From the NCBI RefSeq assembly GCF_014518425.1, contig NZ_JACVCU010000002.1:1-64000 (forward strand): 64,000 nt of DNA. The letters are read 5' to 3'. The notes under the pieces were generated by a model. It saw nothing but the letters and a program-made list of their open reading frames with translations, had not been told where the DNA came from and ran no database searches. Source of the DNA: Terrabacter sp. MAHUQ-38. GTDB taxonomy: Bacteria; Actinomycetota; Actinomycetes; Actinomycetales; Dermatophilaceae. Each line of letters opens with the position of its first letter. The stretch's first letter is position 1. Made by a program: the position numbers and the translations under genes. Positions 7,956-16,164 of the stretch are shown here, piece by piece.

Positions 7956-8537
7956 GTGTTCGGACGCAAGAAGACCCTCAACGACGAGCTGGCCGCCCAG
8001 GTGGAGGCCGATCAGGCCGCGCGCCCCGGCGCGAAGAACCGGCCCACGCCCAAGCGCCGTGACCAGGAGGCCCTCAACAAGCGCCCGCTCATCGTCACCG
8101 ACCGCAAGGCCGCGGGCAAGCAGGACAAGACGGCCCGCCGCGAGGCGATGGCCAAGCAGCGGGCCGGCATGCTCGTCGGCGACGAGAAGTACCTCCCCGT
8201 CCGCGACAAGGGCCCACGTCGGCGCTTCATCCGCGACTCGGTCGACGCCCGGTGGAACATCGGGGAGTTCATGCTCCCGATCATGCTCATCGTGCTGCTG
8301 CTCAGCTTCGTCCGCACGAGCTGGGCGCTGCTGCTCGTGTTCGTCCTCGTCTACGGGCTCATCCTCGTGGCGATCGGCGACGCGGTGCTCATGTGGCGTC
8401 GCACCCGCCGCAAGGTCGAGGCCAAGTTCGGCCAGGCCGAGAAGGGTGACGCCTGGTACGCGATCATGCGCGCCTTCCAGATGCGCCGCACCCGCATGCC
8501 GAAGCCGCAGGTGGGCCGCGGAGACCACCCCGCCTGA
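7956..8537 (+). CDS. DUF3043 membrane protein
   Basis: About 193 residues, matching the actinobacterial DUF3043 family. The N-terminal half is hydrophilic and basic, with the family segment RPTPKRRDQEA; GDEKYLPVRDKGPRRRFIRDSVD lies mid-protein (written here only as landmark), followed by two transmembrane helices (FMLPIMLIVLLLSFV and ALLLVFVLVYGLILVAIG) and a basic tail. Function is unknown; the topology suggests a cytoplasmic domain anchored by a hairpin of helices. Transcription probably starts at the GTG itself. Confidence 0.8.
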   Translation: MFGRKKTLNDELAAQVEADQAARPGAKNRPTPKRRDQEALNKRPLIVTDRKAAGKQDKTARREAMAKQRAGMLVGDEKYLPVRDKGPRRRFIRDSVDARWNIGEFMLPIMLIVLLLSFVRTSWALLLVFVLVYGLILVAIGDAVLMWRRTRRKVEAKFGQAEKGDAWYAIMRAFQMRRTRMPKPQVGRGDHPA

Positions 8538-8541
8538 CGGT

Positions 8542-9927
8542 TCAGAGCTGCAGGTCGGCGAACGCAAGCGGCGCCCGCGTCACGGCGTACGTCGCGAAGT
8601 AGAGCCGCTCGACGGACCCGTCGGCGGCTCTCACCACCTCGAGCACCTCGCCGGCCTCGCGTCCGTCGACGGCGCGGTAGCGGTCGGTCCCCTCGGCGGA
8701 GTACCGCGTCTCCGACAGCGGCTCGTCGTCGGCGAGCCGCGACCACAGCTGGCCGTCGCGCACGAAGAAGGTGATCGGCGACCCCTCGGACCACCACAGG
8801 CCGAGGAGCTCATCGAGCTCCGGTCGCGGGGCCTCGGGCACCCAGGCGCTCGCCAGTGAGGGCTCGGCGTCAACGACCGCCTCGACGAGGTCGGTCGCGA
8901 GCCCGAGCGTCAGGGCGCCCGACGTGGCGTTGGCGAAGACGATGGCGCCGACGCCCTCCTTGCGGCGGACCCGCAGCCCGGTGAGGAAGCCGGGCATCGC
9001 GCCGCCGTGGCCGACGTAGACCCGGTCGCCGCGTCGGCCCATCCCGAACCCGAGGCCGTAGGCGCCGCTCCAGGCGTCGACGTCGGTCATGATGAGCGGC
9101 CGGCACATCTCGTCGAGCGTCTCGGGCCGCACGACCCGGTCGTCAGGGCTCGCGACGTACGCGGCGTAGCGCGCCATGTCCGCGACGGTCGACCAGAGGC
9201 CACCGAGCGGAGCGGTCGCGTTGAGCGTGAAGAGCGGCTCCTCCCGCGCCGTCCCGGCGTACGGGTCGACCTGGTAGCCGACGGCGCGGTCGTCCCCAGG
9301 CGTCAGCCCGGTGCGGGTCATCCCGAGGGGTTCGAGCACCCGCTCACGCACGACGTCCTCCCACTCCTGCCCGGTGACCTTCTCGACGACCTGGCCGAGC
9401 AGGCCGTACGCGAGGTTGGAGTAGTGGAACGCATGGTGCGGGGGCAGCACCTGCTCGGCGTGCTCGACGCCGGCGAGGAACGCCTCACGGTCCGGGGCCA
9501 CGAGGCTCTCCCAGATGTTGCCTACCGGCTCACGCTGCAGCCCCGAGGCGTGGGCGAGCATCTGCCGCAAGGGAACCCGCGCGTGCCTCGTGCCAACGAG
9601 GTACTCCTCCAGCGTGTCGTCGAGCGAGAGCCTGCCCTCGTCACGCAGTGACATGACCGCCAGAGCGGTGAACGTCTTCGTGACGGAGCCGATCATGAAC
9701 TGCGTGTCGTCGCCGGCCGGCACCGGATCGGCGCCGAGGCGGGCCGCCCCGACGTGGGCCGACCACACGAGGGCGTCGCCGCGCACCACGCCGACGCTGA
9801 CGCCGGGTGAGCGCCAGCTGCGCTGGGCCGTGACGACACGGCCCAGCAGGTCCCGCTCGAGCCCCGCGGAGAGCCCGGCGGACGGCCCCACCCCCGTGCC
9901 GGGTGCCGTGTGCGCCGCGCCGCTCAC
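8542..9927 (-). CDS. Serine hydrolase, beta-lactamase/esterase EstB type
   Basis: A 461-residue class C beta-lactamase-fold hydrolase. The nucleophile is Ser81 in SVTK (SxxK), Tyr169 lies in the YSN motif, and HGG appears in GHGGAMPGF. A C-terminal extension of about 100 residues (lipocalin-like) follows the catalytic domain. No signal peptide or lipobox is seen, so a cytoplasmic esterase or peptidase is more likely than a periplasmic penicillin-binding enzyme. The GTG start overlaps the stop of the small upstream gene (GTGA), indicating coupling. Confidence 0.85.
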   Translation of the reverse strand: MSGAAHTAPGTGVGPSAGLSAGLERDLLGRVVTAQRSWRSPGVSVGVVRGDALVWSAHVGAARLGADPVPAGDDTQFMIGSVTKTFTALAVMSLRDEGRLSLDDTLEEYLVGTRHARVPLRQMLAHASGLQREPVGNIWESLVAPDREAFLAGVEHAEQVLPPHHAFHYSNLAYGLLGQVVEKVTGQEWEDVVRERVLEPLGMTRTGLTPGDDRAVGYQVDPYAGTAREEPLFTLNATAPLGGLWSTVADMARYAAYVASPDDRVVRPETLDEMCRPLIMTDVDAWSGAYGLGFGMGRRGDRVYVGHGGAMPGFLTGLRVRRKEGVGAIVFANATSGALTLGLATDLVEAVVDAEPSLASAWVPEAPRPELDELLGLWWSEGSPITFFVRDGQLWSRLADDEPLSETRYSAEGTDRYRAVDGREAGEVLEVVRAADGSVERLYFATYAVTRAPLAFADLQL

Positions 9928-10139
9928 TCCGCCGCCCGCAGGCTCATCGGCCCGTAGACGACGATGCCGTTCTCGCGGAGCGTGACGGCTTCGACCCCGG
10001 CGGCGAGCAGGTCGCGCCAGGACTCGCCGAGGTAGCTCTCGGCGTCGCTCTGGGTCGGGAAGCCGGTGGTCGTCAGGGCCTCCCCCTCCATCGTCTCTCC
10101 GTGGGCGTCGAGGAACAGCCAGGACCAGTCAGCGCTCAT
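9924..10139 (-). CDS. Small conserved actinobacterial protein, 71 aa
   Basis: Unrecognised function. The product is acidic, soluble and compact, with aromatic-rich WSWLFLDAHGE at the N-terminus and TQSDAESYLGESWRDLL in the middle, a pattern seen in small actinobacterial hypotheticals. The ATG at 10139 has TAGGGT 6 nt upstream (leaderless), and the stop overlaps the serine hydrolase start, so the two form an operon. Confidence 0.7.
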   Translation of the reverse strand: MSADWSWLFLDAHGETMEGEALTTTGFPTQSDAESYLGESWRDLLAAGVEAVTLRENGIVVYGPMSLRAAE

Positions 10140-10145
10140 GCCGTC

Positions 10146-10151
10146 ACCCTA
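10146..10151 (-). promoter_or_regulatory. -10 box of 71-aa gene, leaderless
   Basis: TAGGGT on the minus strand lies 6 nt before the ATG at 10139. Confidence 0.6.
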
Positions 10152-10199
10152 GTTGGCGGGCCGCGCCACGCGTTTGACGGCTGACCCGCCCGCGTGCCA

Positions 10200-10400
10200 C
10201 GGTTCGCTTAACCGAAGGACGACGGGGCAAGCCGGTGAGACTCCGGCGCTGACCCGCAACCGTGATGCCGCCCTCCGTCGCCGTGAGGCCCGGGGTGACC
10301 AGCCGGAAAACCCGCGTCCTCCCGGCTCCCCTGTCAGTCTGTCGTGGAATGCGGACCGGAGTCACCAGCCGGGCCGGCTCCAGACCCGACACGGTGTCCG
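10200..10400 (+). promoter_or_regulatory. Cobalamin (B12) riboswitch
   Basis: The conserved aptamer core is visible: GGGGCAAGCCGGTGAGACTC at about 10224-10243, continuing into GGCGCTGACCCGCAACCGTG to about 10265, which matches the AdoCbl-riboswitch block. The B12 box is AGCCGGAAAACCCGCG at 10301-10316. The downstream stretch to the ribosome binding site has a GC-rich AGCCGGGCCGGCT pairing that could serve as the expression platform. It sits in front of a corrinoid transport and salvage operon, so B12 should switch that operon off. Ends are approximate. Confidence 0.9.
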
Positions 10401-10417
10401 ACCGCGAGGAGGAAACC

Positions 10418-11194
10418 GTGTCCCTTGCCTCTCGTGCCCGTCGAGCTCCGCTCCGGGTCGTGCTCGCCGCGCTCGTCGCGGCATGCCTCTCGGCCCTGAC
10501 GGTCGCTCCGGCCCACGCCGCCGCCTACCGCTTCTGGGGCTTCTACCAGCTCACCGACGGCGCGTGGACCTTCGCGCAGAAGGGCCCCGACCAGACCGTC
10601 CCGGCCGACGGCTCGGTCGACGGCTGGCGGTTCGCGGTCGGCGACGAGGCCTCGACGCGTTTCCCGCGCGGCGTGCTCACGTTCGAGCAGCTCTGCGGCT
10701 CGACGCCTGCCCAGGACGGCAAGAAGCGCGTCGGTCTCGTCGTCGACTTCGGCCGCTCCGCCGACTCCGCAGACGGCGCCACGCCGCCCGAGCCCAAGGC
10801 AGTCTGCGCAGTCGTCGACAAGGACGCGACGAGCACCGCCGTGCTGGCCACTGCCGGTGACGTCCGGGCGGAGAAGGGCCTCGTCTGCGGTGTCGCCGGG
10901 TACCCCACGACCGACTGCGGCGGTGCCGTCAAGGAGGTCAGCGCAGAAGCCAAGGCGCCCGACCAGCCGGTCGCCATCGCGGCACCGGCCGAGACGACGG
11001 CTGCCACGACGGCCGCCACGACGGCCGCCCCGGCCCCGAGCACGGGCGGCACGGACACGAACGTGCCGGGCACGTCGGTCACGGCCGAGTCGGGCACGAA
11101 TGTCGCGGCATACGTCATCGCTGCGCTCGCGCTGCTCGCACTTCTCGGCTACCTCGTCGCCCGATCGCGCTCGCGCGCCCGTCAGGACGGCTGA
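10418..11194 (+). CDS. SCO2322-family secreted, membrane-anchored protein
   Basis: A 258-residue exported protein of unknown biochemical role. A Sec signal peptide spans about residues 1-33, with cleavage after AHA. The mature domain has YRFWGFYQL and GWRFAVGDE, typical of SCO2322 relatives, and four cysteines (LCG, VCA, VCG, DCG) that could form two disulfides. A Thr/Ala repeat linker leads to a C-terminal helix and basic tail, so the domain faces outside. GTG at 10418 has GAGGAGG upstream. As the first gene behind the B12 riboswitch and before ECF transporter genes, it is probably a surface accessory for corrinoid uptake; this is inference. Confidence 0.8.
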   Translation: MSLASRARRAPLRVVLAALVAACLSALTVAPAHAAAYRFWGFYQLTDGAWTFAQKGPDQTVPADGSVDGWRFAVGDEASTRFPRGVLTFEQLCGSTPAQDGKKRVGLVVDFGRSADSADGATPPEPKAVCAVVDKDATSTAVLATAGDVRAEKGLVCGVAGYPTTDCGGAVKEVSAEAKAPDQPVAIAAPAETTAATTAATTAAPAPSTGGTDTNVPGTSVTAESGTNVAAYVIAALALLALLGYLVARSRSRARQDG

Positions 11195-11214
11195 GACCGG
11201 GAGCGACGACCAGC

Positions 11215-12294
11215 GTGATGCAGCATCGTGCGAGGCTCCAGCACCCCGCGGCCTGGTGGCTGTGGGGGCTCGGGCTCGCCACGGCCGCGTCGCGCACGAC
11301 GAACCCCGTGCTCCTGCTCCTCGTGATCGGGGTCTGCGTCGTGGTCGTGACGGAGCGCCGCGACCCCGCGACGGCCAACCCGCTGCCGGCGTTCCTCGTC
11401 ATCGGCGCGGTCATCGTGGCCTTCCGGGTCGCCATGACGGCGCTGCTCGGCAACGGCATCGCGGGGCAGACCGTGCTCGTGACGCTTCCGCGCGTGCCGC
11501 TGCCCGAGTGGGCGGCCAGTGTCCGGATGGGTGGTCCGGTCACGCTCGAGTCCCTGCTGTACGCCGTCTACGACGCGCTCCGTCTGGCCGCCATCCTCGC
11601 GTGCCTGGGTGCCGCCAACGCGCTCGCGAGCCCACGACGCCTGCTGCGCTACCTGCCGGCCACGCTCTACGACGTCGGCACCGCGGTCGTCGTGGGCCTG
11701 ACCTTCGCCCCCCAGCTGCTCACCGATGCCCGGCAGGTCCGTGCGGCCCGGACGCTCCGCGGCCGCGACGGTCGCGGTGTCCGCGAGATGGCCCGCCTGA
11801 CGGTCCCTGTCCTGGAGACGGCCTTCGAGCGTTCGCTCGGGCTCGCCGCGTCGATGGAGTCGAGAGGCTACGGCCGCGTCGTGCGGTCGACGGCCGCCAC
11901 CCGGCGCACGGCGACAGGGCTTGCCCTCGCCGGTCTCGTCGGGGTGCTCGCCGGTCTCTACGGCCTCCTCGACGCCTCGGCCGGTGGCGTCCTCGGCCTG
12001 CCCGTCCTCGTGCTCGGCGTATTGCTCGCGGCGTCGAGCCTCGTCGTCGGTGCCTCGCGCGACCGGAGGTCCGGTCATCGCCGGGACGGATGGGCGTGGA
12101 CCGAGTCGATGACCGTCGTCGCCGGCGCCGCCCCGGGCGCGGTCCTCGTCGTCGCCTCCGTGCTCGGCTGGGACGGCGTCGTGCCCAGCCAACAGGCGCA
12201 GCTCCCGGAGGTGCCGCTCCTCGCGGTCGTCGCCGTGCTCGTGGCCGCCGCCCCGGCGTGGTTCACGCCGCGTCCGAGGGAGATGGCCTCATGA
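11215..12294 (+). CDS. ECF transporter transmembrane subunit EcfT (CbiQ family)
   Basis: A 359-residue membrane protein that couples the ATPases to the substrate-binding S component. Several N-terminal helices precede a cytoplasmic coupling region with the two characteristic Ala-Arg-Gly type motifs, visible as ARTLRGRDG and SMESRGYGR. About 130 further residues with more helices make it longer than the minimal CbiQ (~250). GTG at 11215 is followed by an ATG; either may start. It is 20 bp after the SCO2322-family gene and overlaps the ATPase gene by ATGA. Confidence 0.85.
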   Translation: MMQHRARLQHPAAWWLWGLGLATAASRTTNPVLLLLVIGVCVVVVTERRDPATANPLPAFLVIGAVIVAFRVAMTALLGNGIAGQTVLVTLPRVPLPEWAASVRMGGPVTLESLLYAVYDALRLAAILACLGAANALASPRRLLRYLPATLYDVGTAVVVGLTFAPQLLTDARQVRAARTLRGRDGRGVREMARLTVPVLETAFERSLGLAASMESRGYGRVVRSTAATRRTATGLALAGLVGVLAGLYGLLDASAGGVLGLPVLVLGVLLAASSLVVGASRDRRSGHRRDGWAWTESMTVVAGAAPGAVLVVASVLGWDGVVPSQQAQLPEVPLLAVVAVLVAAAPAWFTPRPREMAS

Positions 12295-13913
12295 TCAGCT
12301 TCCGGCACGTCTCGGTGCAGTACGCCGACGCCGCCACTCCCAGCCTGCGCGACGTCACGCTCGAGATCCCCGAGGGCGAGCTGGTCCTCGTCGTCGGCCC
12401 GACGGGCAGCGGCAAGTCGACCCTGCTGCGCACTATTAACGGGCTGGTCCCGCACTTCAGCGGCGGCACCCTGACGGGGCGGGTCACGGTCGACGGCCTC
12501 TCCACGGACGAGCACCGGCCGCGTGACCTCGCGACGGTCGTCGGTCTCGTCGAGCAGAACCCCTCGTCGACGTTCGTCACCGACGTCGTGGAGGACGAGG
12601 TGGCCTACGGCATGGAGACGATGGGGCTCGACTCGACGACCATCCGCCGCCGCGTCGAGGAGACGCTCGACCTGTTCGGTCTCACGCCGTTGCGCGCACG
12701 CTCCCTGACGACGCTCTCCGGCGGGCAGCAGCAGCGCGTCGCGATCGCGGCACTCTTCGCGGCAGGACCACGCGTGCTCGTGCTCGACGAGCCCACCTCG
12801 GCGCTGGATCCGGTTGCGGCCGAAGAGGTTCTCGCGTCGCTCCACCGCATCGTCCACGACCTCGGGGTCACGGTGGTGCTCGCCGAGCACCGTCTCGAGC
12901 GGGTGGTCCACCACGCCGACCGGGTGGTCCTCGTCGACGACGGTCACGTCTCCGAGCTCCTCGACCCGGCCGAGGCCATGCGTCAGTCGCAGATCTACCC
13001 GCCCGTCGTGGGGCTGTCGCGGCTCGCCGGCTGGTCACCGACACCGCTGTCGATCCGCGACGCGCGGCGCCGGGCCGCGACCCTGCGCGACGACCTCGGT
13101 TCGCGCGAGCACTCCCAGGTTGCTGCCCTGCGTGCCATCGGGCCTCAGGATGCCGTCAGGGTCTCCGGCATCCGGGTCTCGCGCGGGAGCCGGGTCGTCC
13201 TCGACGGGGTCGACCTGTCCGTCGGGCGCGGGTCCGTCACGACGCTCATGGGCCGCAACGGCGCCGGCAAGTCGACCCTCCTGGGGGCCATCGCAGCCCA
13301 GCACCGGCTGACCTCGGGCCGGGTCACGCTCGGCGCAAGCGCCGTCAACCCGCACACCACGCCACCGCGTGAGCGCGTGCGCACGGTGGGTCTCGTGCCG
13401 CAACAGCCCGAGCTGCTCATCTACGCCGACTCCGTGGCGGCCGAGTGCGCGGCGGCCGACGCGGACTTCGCGGCCGCTCCCGGGACCACAAGCTCCCTCC
13501 TCGACCGCATCTCCGGCGGCGTCGAGCCCACGACACACCCGCGCGACCTGTCCGAGGGCCAGCGGCTCGAGCTCGCCCTCTCCGTCATCCTCGCCGGCTC
13601 CCCGGAGGTGCTCCTGCTCGACGAGCCGACGCGCGGCCTCGACTACGGGGCGAAGAAGCGGCTCGGTGAGGTCCTCACCGAGCTCGCCGCGCGCGGCACG
13701 ACGGTCCTGCTCGCGACGCACGACGTGGAGCTCGCAGCCGAGGTGGCGGACCGGGTCGTCATCCTCGCCGACGGCGAGGTCGTCACCGACGGGCCCGCGC
13801 GTGACGTCCTTGCCTCGTCGCCGGCCTTCGCCCCGCAGGTGACGAAGGTCCTGCTCCCCCAGACCTGGCTGACGGTCGCCGAGGTGGCGGCCGCGCTCGG
13901 GAGGCCGGCGTGA
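12291..13913 (+). CDS. Fused ECF ATPase (two ABC domains in one chain)
   Basis: A 540-residue protein holding both energising ATPases of an ECF transporter. Domain 1: Walker A GPTGSGKST, Q-loop GLVEQNPSS, signature LSGGQQQRV, Walker B VLVLDEPTSALD. Domain 2: Walker A GRNGAGKST, signature LSEGQRLEL, Walker B VLLLDEPTRGLD. The Gly-to-Glu change in the second signature (LSEGQ) suggests unequal nucleotide sites. The open frame extends far upstream, but ATG at 12291 overlaps the EcfT stop (ATGA) and begins with the family strand ISFRHVSVQY. GTGA overlap joins it to EcfS. Confidence 0.92.
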   Translation: MISFRHVSVQYADAATPSLRDVTLEIPEGELVLVVGPTGSGKSTLLRTINGLVPHFSGGTLTGRVTVDGLSTDEHRPRDLATVVGLVEQNPSSTFVTDVVEDEVAYGMETMGLDSTTIRRRVEETLDLFGLTPLRARSLTTLSGGQQQRVAIAALFAAGPRVLVLDEPTSALDPVAAEEVLASLHRIVHDLGVTVVLAEHRLERVVHHADRVVLVDDGHVSELLDPAEAMRQSQIYPPVVGLSRLAGWSPTPLSIRDARRRAATLRDDLGSREHSQVAALRAIGPQDAVRVSGIRVSRGSRVVLDGVDLSVGRGSVTTLMGRNGAGKSTLLGAIAAQHRLTSGRVTLGASAVNPHTTPPRERVRTVGLVPQQPELLIYADSVAAECAAADADFAAAPGTTSSLLDRISGGVEPTTHPRDLSEGQRLELALSVILAGSPEVLLLDEPTRGLDYGAKKRLGEVLTELAARGTTVLLATHDVELAAEVADRVVILADGEVVTDGPARDVLASSPAFAPQVTKVLLPQTWLTVAEVAAALGRPA

Positions 13914-14752
13914 CCGGCCGGCGGGTCATCCCGCTGCGCTGGCCGGCCGTCGTCGCCGTGACGGTGGTCGGGCTGGTCGGGCTCGTCGCCTTCACCTGGC
14001 CGTTCTTCGTCACCGGCGACTTCGCCCGCGACCACGGCAACGACGCGCCGTGGCTCTTCGCGGTCCTGCTCGGCCTGCTCGCCGTGGTCTGCCTCGCGGA
14101 GGTGACAGCCGGGCGCCTCGACGCCAAGACCATCGCCGTCCTCGGCGTCGCGGCGGCCGCCGGGGGCGCCCTGCGGCTGCTCAGCGCGGGCACCGCGGGG
14201 CTCGAGCCGATGTTCTTCGTGGTCATCGTCGCGGGATGCGTGCTCGGCCCGGGCGTCGGCTTCGTGTCCGGAGCGCTCGCCGTCACGACGGGTGCCCTCC
14301 TCACGGGTGGGGTGGGACCGTGGCTGCCGTTCCAGATGATCTGCGCGGGCGGAATCGGGCTGGGCGCCGGGCTCCTCCCGGCCCGAGCGGGTGGTCGCGT
14401 GGAGCGGTGGGTGCTCGCGGCGTACGCCCTCGTCACCGGACTCGCGTACGGCCTGCTCATGAACCTGTGGTTCTGGCCGTTCCTGGGCGCCAACGCGCCG
14501 ACCGGGATGGGCTTCGTGCCAGGCGCGCCGCTCCTCGACAACCTCGGCCACTACGGCCTCTTCTACCTGACGACCTCGCTCGGCTGGGACCTTCCCCGCG
14601 GCCTTCTCAACGCCCTTCTCGTCCTCTCCGCTGGTCCAGCCCTGCTGCGGGTCTTCCGGCGGGCCGCACGGCGCGCGGCGTTCGGCGCCCCGGTCGTCTT
14701 CGCGCCGCCCGAGACCCCTGCCTCGCTCCAGGACACGAGGGGCCGACCATGA
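13910..14752 (+). CDS. ECF transporter substrate-binding (S) component, probably for corrinoids
   Basis: A 280-residue polytopic membrane protein with about six to seven helices. The segment GALRLLSAGTAGLEPMFF and the following glycine-rich helices resemble S components found with SCO2322-family proteins and ECF ATPases. Substrate is inferred from context: a B12 riboswitch upstream and cobU/cobS downstream point to cobalamin or cobinamide. GTG at 13910 overlaps the ATPase stop and its own stop overlaps cobU (ATGA), so the transporter subunits are made in a coupled series. Confidence 0.82.
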   Translation: MTGRRVIPLRWPAVVAVTVVGLVGLVAFTWPFFVTGDFARDHGNDAPWLFAVLLGLLAVVCLAEVTAGRLDAKTIAVLGVAAAAGGALRLLSAGTAGLEPMFFVVIVAGCVLGPGVGFVSGALAVTTGALLTGGVGPWLPFQMICAGGIGLGAGLLPARAGGRVERWVLAAYALVTGLAYGLLMNLWFWPFLGANAPTGMGFVPGAPLLDNLGHYGLFYLTTSLGWDLPRGLLNALLVLSAGPALLRVFRRAARRAAFGAPVVFAPPETPASLQDTRGRP

Positions 14753-15339
14753 GGGCAGTGGCCCGCACCACGACCCTCGTGACAGGCCCCGTGCGCAGCG
14801 GCAAGAGTCGTCACGCCGAGGACCTCCTGGGGGATAGCCACTCGGTCACCTACGTCGCGACCGGGCGCCGGGCCGACCCGAGTGACCCCGAGTGGAGCCG
14901 CCGCGTCGCGAGCCACCAGGTCCGCCGACCGGAGTCGTGGCGCACGGTCGAGACCGTCGACGTGGCGGGGGTCGTCGACGCCGCGACCGGCCCGGTGCTC
15001 GTCGACTGCCTCGGCACCTGGCTCACGGCTGTCGTGGACGAAACCGGCTGGGACGACCTCGTCGCGGCTGCCACCACGGTTCGTGACGCCAGCGCGCTGC
15101 TCATCGAGTCCCTCTGTGCCGCGTGCGTACCCGTCGTCGTCGTGACCAACGAGGTCGGCTGGTCCCTCGTCCCCACCACGGCATCGGGGCGGTTCTTCCA
15201 GGACGAGCTCGGTCGCCTCAATGCCGCGGTGGCGGCGGTGGCAGCCCACGTCCACCTGGTCGTGGCGGGTCGGGTCCTCGACCTCAGCAGCGCCCCGGTC
15301 GTGCCCCTCGAGCCGCGGCCCGGGACGCTCGATGCGTGA
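14749..15339 (+). CDS. cobU: Adenosylcobinamide kinase/adenosylcobinamide-phosphate guanylyltransferase
   Basis: A 196-residue bifunctional enzyme that phosphorylates and then guanylylates adenosylcobinamide in nucleotide-loop assembly. The P-loop is GPVRSGKS, then YVATGR, SHQVRRPESW (the catalytic His region), VDCLGTWLT, VVVVTNEVGWSLVP and FFQDELGRLNA follow in family order. ATG at 14749 overlaps the EcfS stop. The 3' end overlaps cobS by 8 nt. It supports salvage of imported cobinamide. Confidence 0.93.
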   Translation: MRAVARTTTLVTGPVRSGKSRHAEDLLGDSHSVTYVATGRRADPSDPEWSRRVASHQVRRPESWRTVETVDVAGVVDAATGPVLVDCLGTWLTAVVDETGWDDLVAAATTVRDASALLIESLCAACVPVVVVTNEVGWSLVPTTASGRFFQDELGRLNAAVAAVAAHVHLVVAGRVLDLSSAPVVPLEPRPGTLDA

Positions 15340-16114
15340 CGCGTGGCGGCTCGCCGTCGGGACCTTCACTGCGCTTCGCACCCCTCCCCCTCGACACGTC
15401 GACGACCGCGTGCTGGGGCGCGCCATGCTGCTCGCCCCCGTCACCGCCCTCCCGGCCGCTCTCGTGTGGGCCGTGCTCGGTGTCCTCGTGGGCGCCGGCC
15501 TCGTGCCACCTCTCGTGGCCGCCGTCCTCGCCGTGCTCACCACGGCCCTCGTGTCACGAGCCCTGCACCTCGACGGGCTGGCCGACCTTGCCGACGGGCT
15601 GACGTCCGGCCACGACCCGACACGGTCGCTGGAGGTCATGCGTCGTGGCGACACCGGCCCGGCCGGTGCGGCAGCCCTCGTGCTCGTGCTGCTGCTCGAG
15701 GTCGCATGCCTCGCCTCCCTGCTCGGGTCGCCGACCGGCATCGCGCTCACGATCGCCGCCCTCGTCGCGAGCCGGCTGGCGTGCGCGGTGTGCGCGCGGG
15801 ACGGCATACCCCCGGCGCGCGCGGAGGGCCTGGGTCAGGGAGTCGCCGGCACGGTGTCGCGGCCGCATCTCGTGGGCCTCGTCGCCGCGGTCGTCGTCGT
15901 GGCCGGTGCCGTGGGGATCCTCTTCCTCGGTGGTCCGTCCGCGGCCCTCGGCCTCGCGGCCGTCGTCGTCGCAGCGGTCGCCTCGGCGGTCGTCGCGCGC
16001 CGGCACGCGGTGCGACGCCTGGGAGGTGTCACGGGCGACGTCATCGGCGCGGCCATCGAGGTCTCGCTCGCCGTGGCACTCGTCGCCGCTTCGGTCATCG
16101 CGTCACTCGGCTGA
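15332..16114 (+). CDS. cobS: Adenosylcobinamide-GDP ribazoletransferase (cobalamin synthase)
   Basis: An integral membrane enzyme of 260 residues that joins adenosylcobinamide-GDP to alpha-ribazole. The active-site loop HLDGLADLADGL lies near residue 73, and MRRGDTGPAGAAAL follows; both are family signatures with the metal-binding Asp residues. About six to seven helices. ATG at 15332 lies inside the end of cobU. It is the last gene of the riboswitch operon; the next gene is convergent. cobT (lower-ligand activation) is absent from the window. Confidence 0.93.
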   Translation: MRDAWRLAVGTFTALRTPPPRHVDDRVLGRAMLLAPVTALPAALVWAVLGVLVGAGLVPPLVAAVLAVLTTALVSRALHLDGLADLADGLTSGHDPTRSLEVMRRGDTGPAGAAALVLVLLLEVACLASLLGSPTGIALTIAALVASRLACAVCARDGIPPARAEGLGQGVAGTVSRPHLVGLVAAVVVVAGAVGILFLGGPSAALGLAAVVVAAVASAVVARRHAVRRLGGVTGDVIGAAIEVSLAVALVAASVIASLG

Positions 16115-16164
16115 GCCGCCAGCGGCCCCGCGCCGAGTGGCCGCGTCTCGTGGCCCCCGCCGGG

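Noticed and set aside
10262-10417. In-frame upstream extension of the SCO2322-family gene from an ATG at 10262
   Set aside because: It would translate through the B12 box and riboswitch; the GTG at 10418 has a strong GAGGAGG site and begins a proper signal peptide.
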